A DNA stretch of 6,907 nt from an uncultured Lachnospiraceae bacterium (GTDB taxonomy: Bacteria; Bacillota; Clostridia; Lachnospirales; Lachnospiraceae). Within the stretch, counting starts at the first letter, position 1, and the number at the start of each line of letters is the position of its first letter. This document shows, one piece after another, positions 6,860 to 6,907 of the stretch. The stretch covers positions 1 to 6,907 of the forward strand of contig CAMTBF010000197.1 in the NCBI GenBank assembly GCA_947068385.1. The letters are read 5' to 3'. Both the position numbers and the translations under genes were made by a program. Below the pieces are notes generated by a model that saw nothing but the letters and a program-made list of their open reading frames with translations, did not search any database and had not been told where the DNA came from.

Positions 6860-6907
6860 GGCCAGACTTGAAAAATCCCCATAGAAAGCGCTTTTTCAAG
6901 TCTGGCC
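6860..6907. repeat. Perfect 16-bp inverted repeat at the right edge of the window
   Basis: Arms at 6860-6875 and 6892-6907 (GGCCAGACTTGAAAAA and its exact complement) flank a 16-base centre, and the right arm ends on the last base of the window. The centre contributes to a second, 10-bp palindrome (AAAGCGCTTT, 6885-6894). The inner arm and the centre continue the open frame of the ABC subunit, while the outer arm introduces its stop codon. The AT-rich part is next to the loop rather than after the stem, which is the wrong layout for an intrinsic terminator. It may be a fold-back assembly artefact, the end of an inserted element, or a real cruciform-type site. Confidence 0.85.

Noticed and set aside
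6829..6882. 17-residue minus-strand frame (MGIFQVWPIFWRTCIRQ) whose stop overlaps the ATG at 6829, resembling a leader peptide with translational coupling
   Set aside because: It has no ribosome site, begins inside the suspect palindrome, and the overlapping ABC frame in the same bases looks genuinely coding.
6860..6907. Edge palindrome as an intrinsic terminator
   Set aside because: The A/T run is next to the loop and the GC-rich part is at the base, with no T tract after the stem within view; the ABC frame also runs through one arm.

Overview
The window is a GC-rich bacterial segment in which every supported gene lies on the minus strand. It most likely comes from a Gram-positive Clostridia genome of Lachnospiraceae type. 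The basis for that is the strong Shine-Dalgarno sites, the housekeeping-type sigma-A promoter, and an FtsH with a Gly/Asn-rich cytoplasmic head and a long Glu/Ala/Pro tail. This is judged from sequence character alone; no database search was possible.

In the direction of transcription (high to low coordinates), the window opens with two ABC exporter half-subunits. Each is a transmembrane domain fused to an ATPase domain. They are joined by an ATGA stop/start overlap and so are almost certainly co-translated and paired as a heterodimer. The upstream subunit (5108-6832, frame open to 6895) has a degenerate signature motif and lacks a credible start. Its frame runs into a perfect 16-bp inverted repeat that forms the right edge of the window, so its N-terminus is probably cut or altered there. 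The downstream subunit (3153-5111) is complete and carries a 13-residue tandem repeat (3 copies plus a stub) in the linker between its two domains. The exported substrate cannot be read from the sequence.

The gap at 2980-3152 separates the transporter operon from ftsH. It holds a weak terminator-like element, a very good promoter (TTGATT, 17 bp, TATAAT) overlapped by a 6-bp-arm inverted repeat, and a stem-loop at the predicted 5' end of the ftsH mRNA. ftsH (607-2979) encodes the membrane-bound AAA+ zinc protease with all catalytic motifs intact. A strong intrinsic terminator sits ten bases after its stop.

The left end holds the first 168 codons of uvrC (504 down to 1, continuing outside the window), the nucleotide-excision-repair endonuclease subunit. 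The ftsH and uvrC genes are chromosomal housekeeping genes. The exporter pair looks like an accessory module placed upstream of them. I see no RNA gene, CRISPR array, transposase or phage gene. No clearly novel system is visible. The items most worth checking are the right-edge palindrome, the linker minisatellite, the asymmetric ATP site of the exporter pair and the FtsH terminal extensions.
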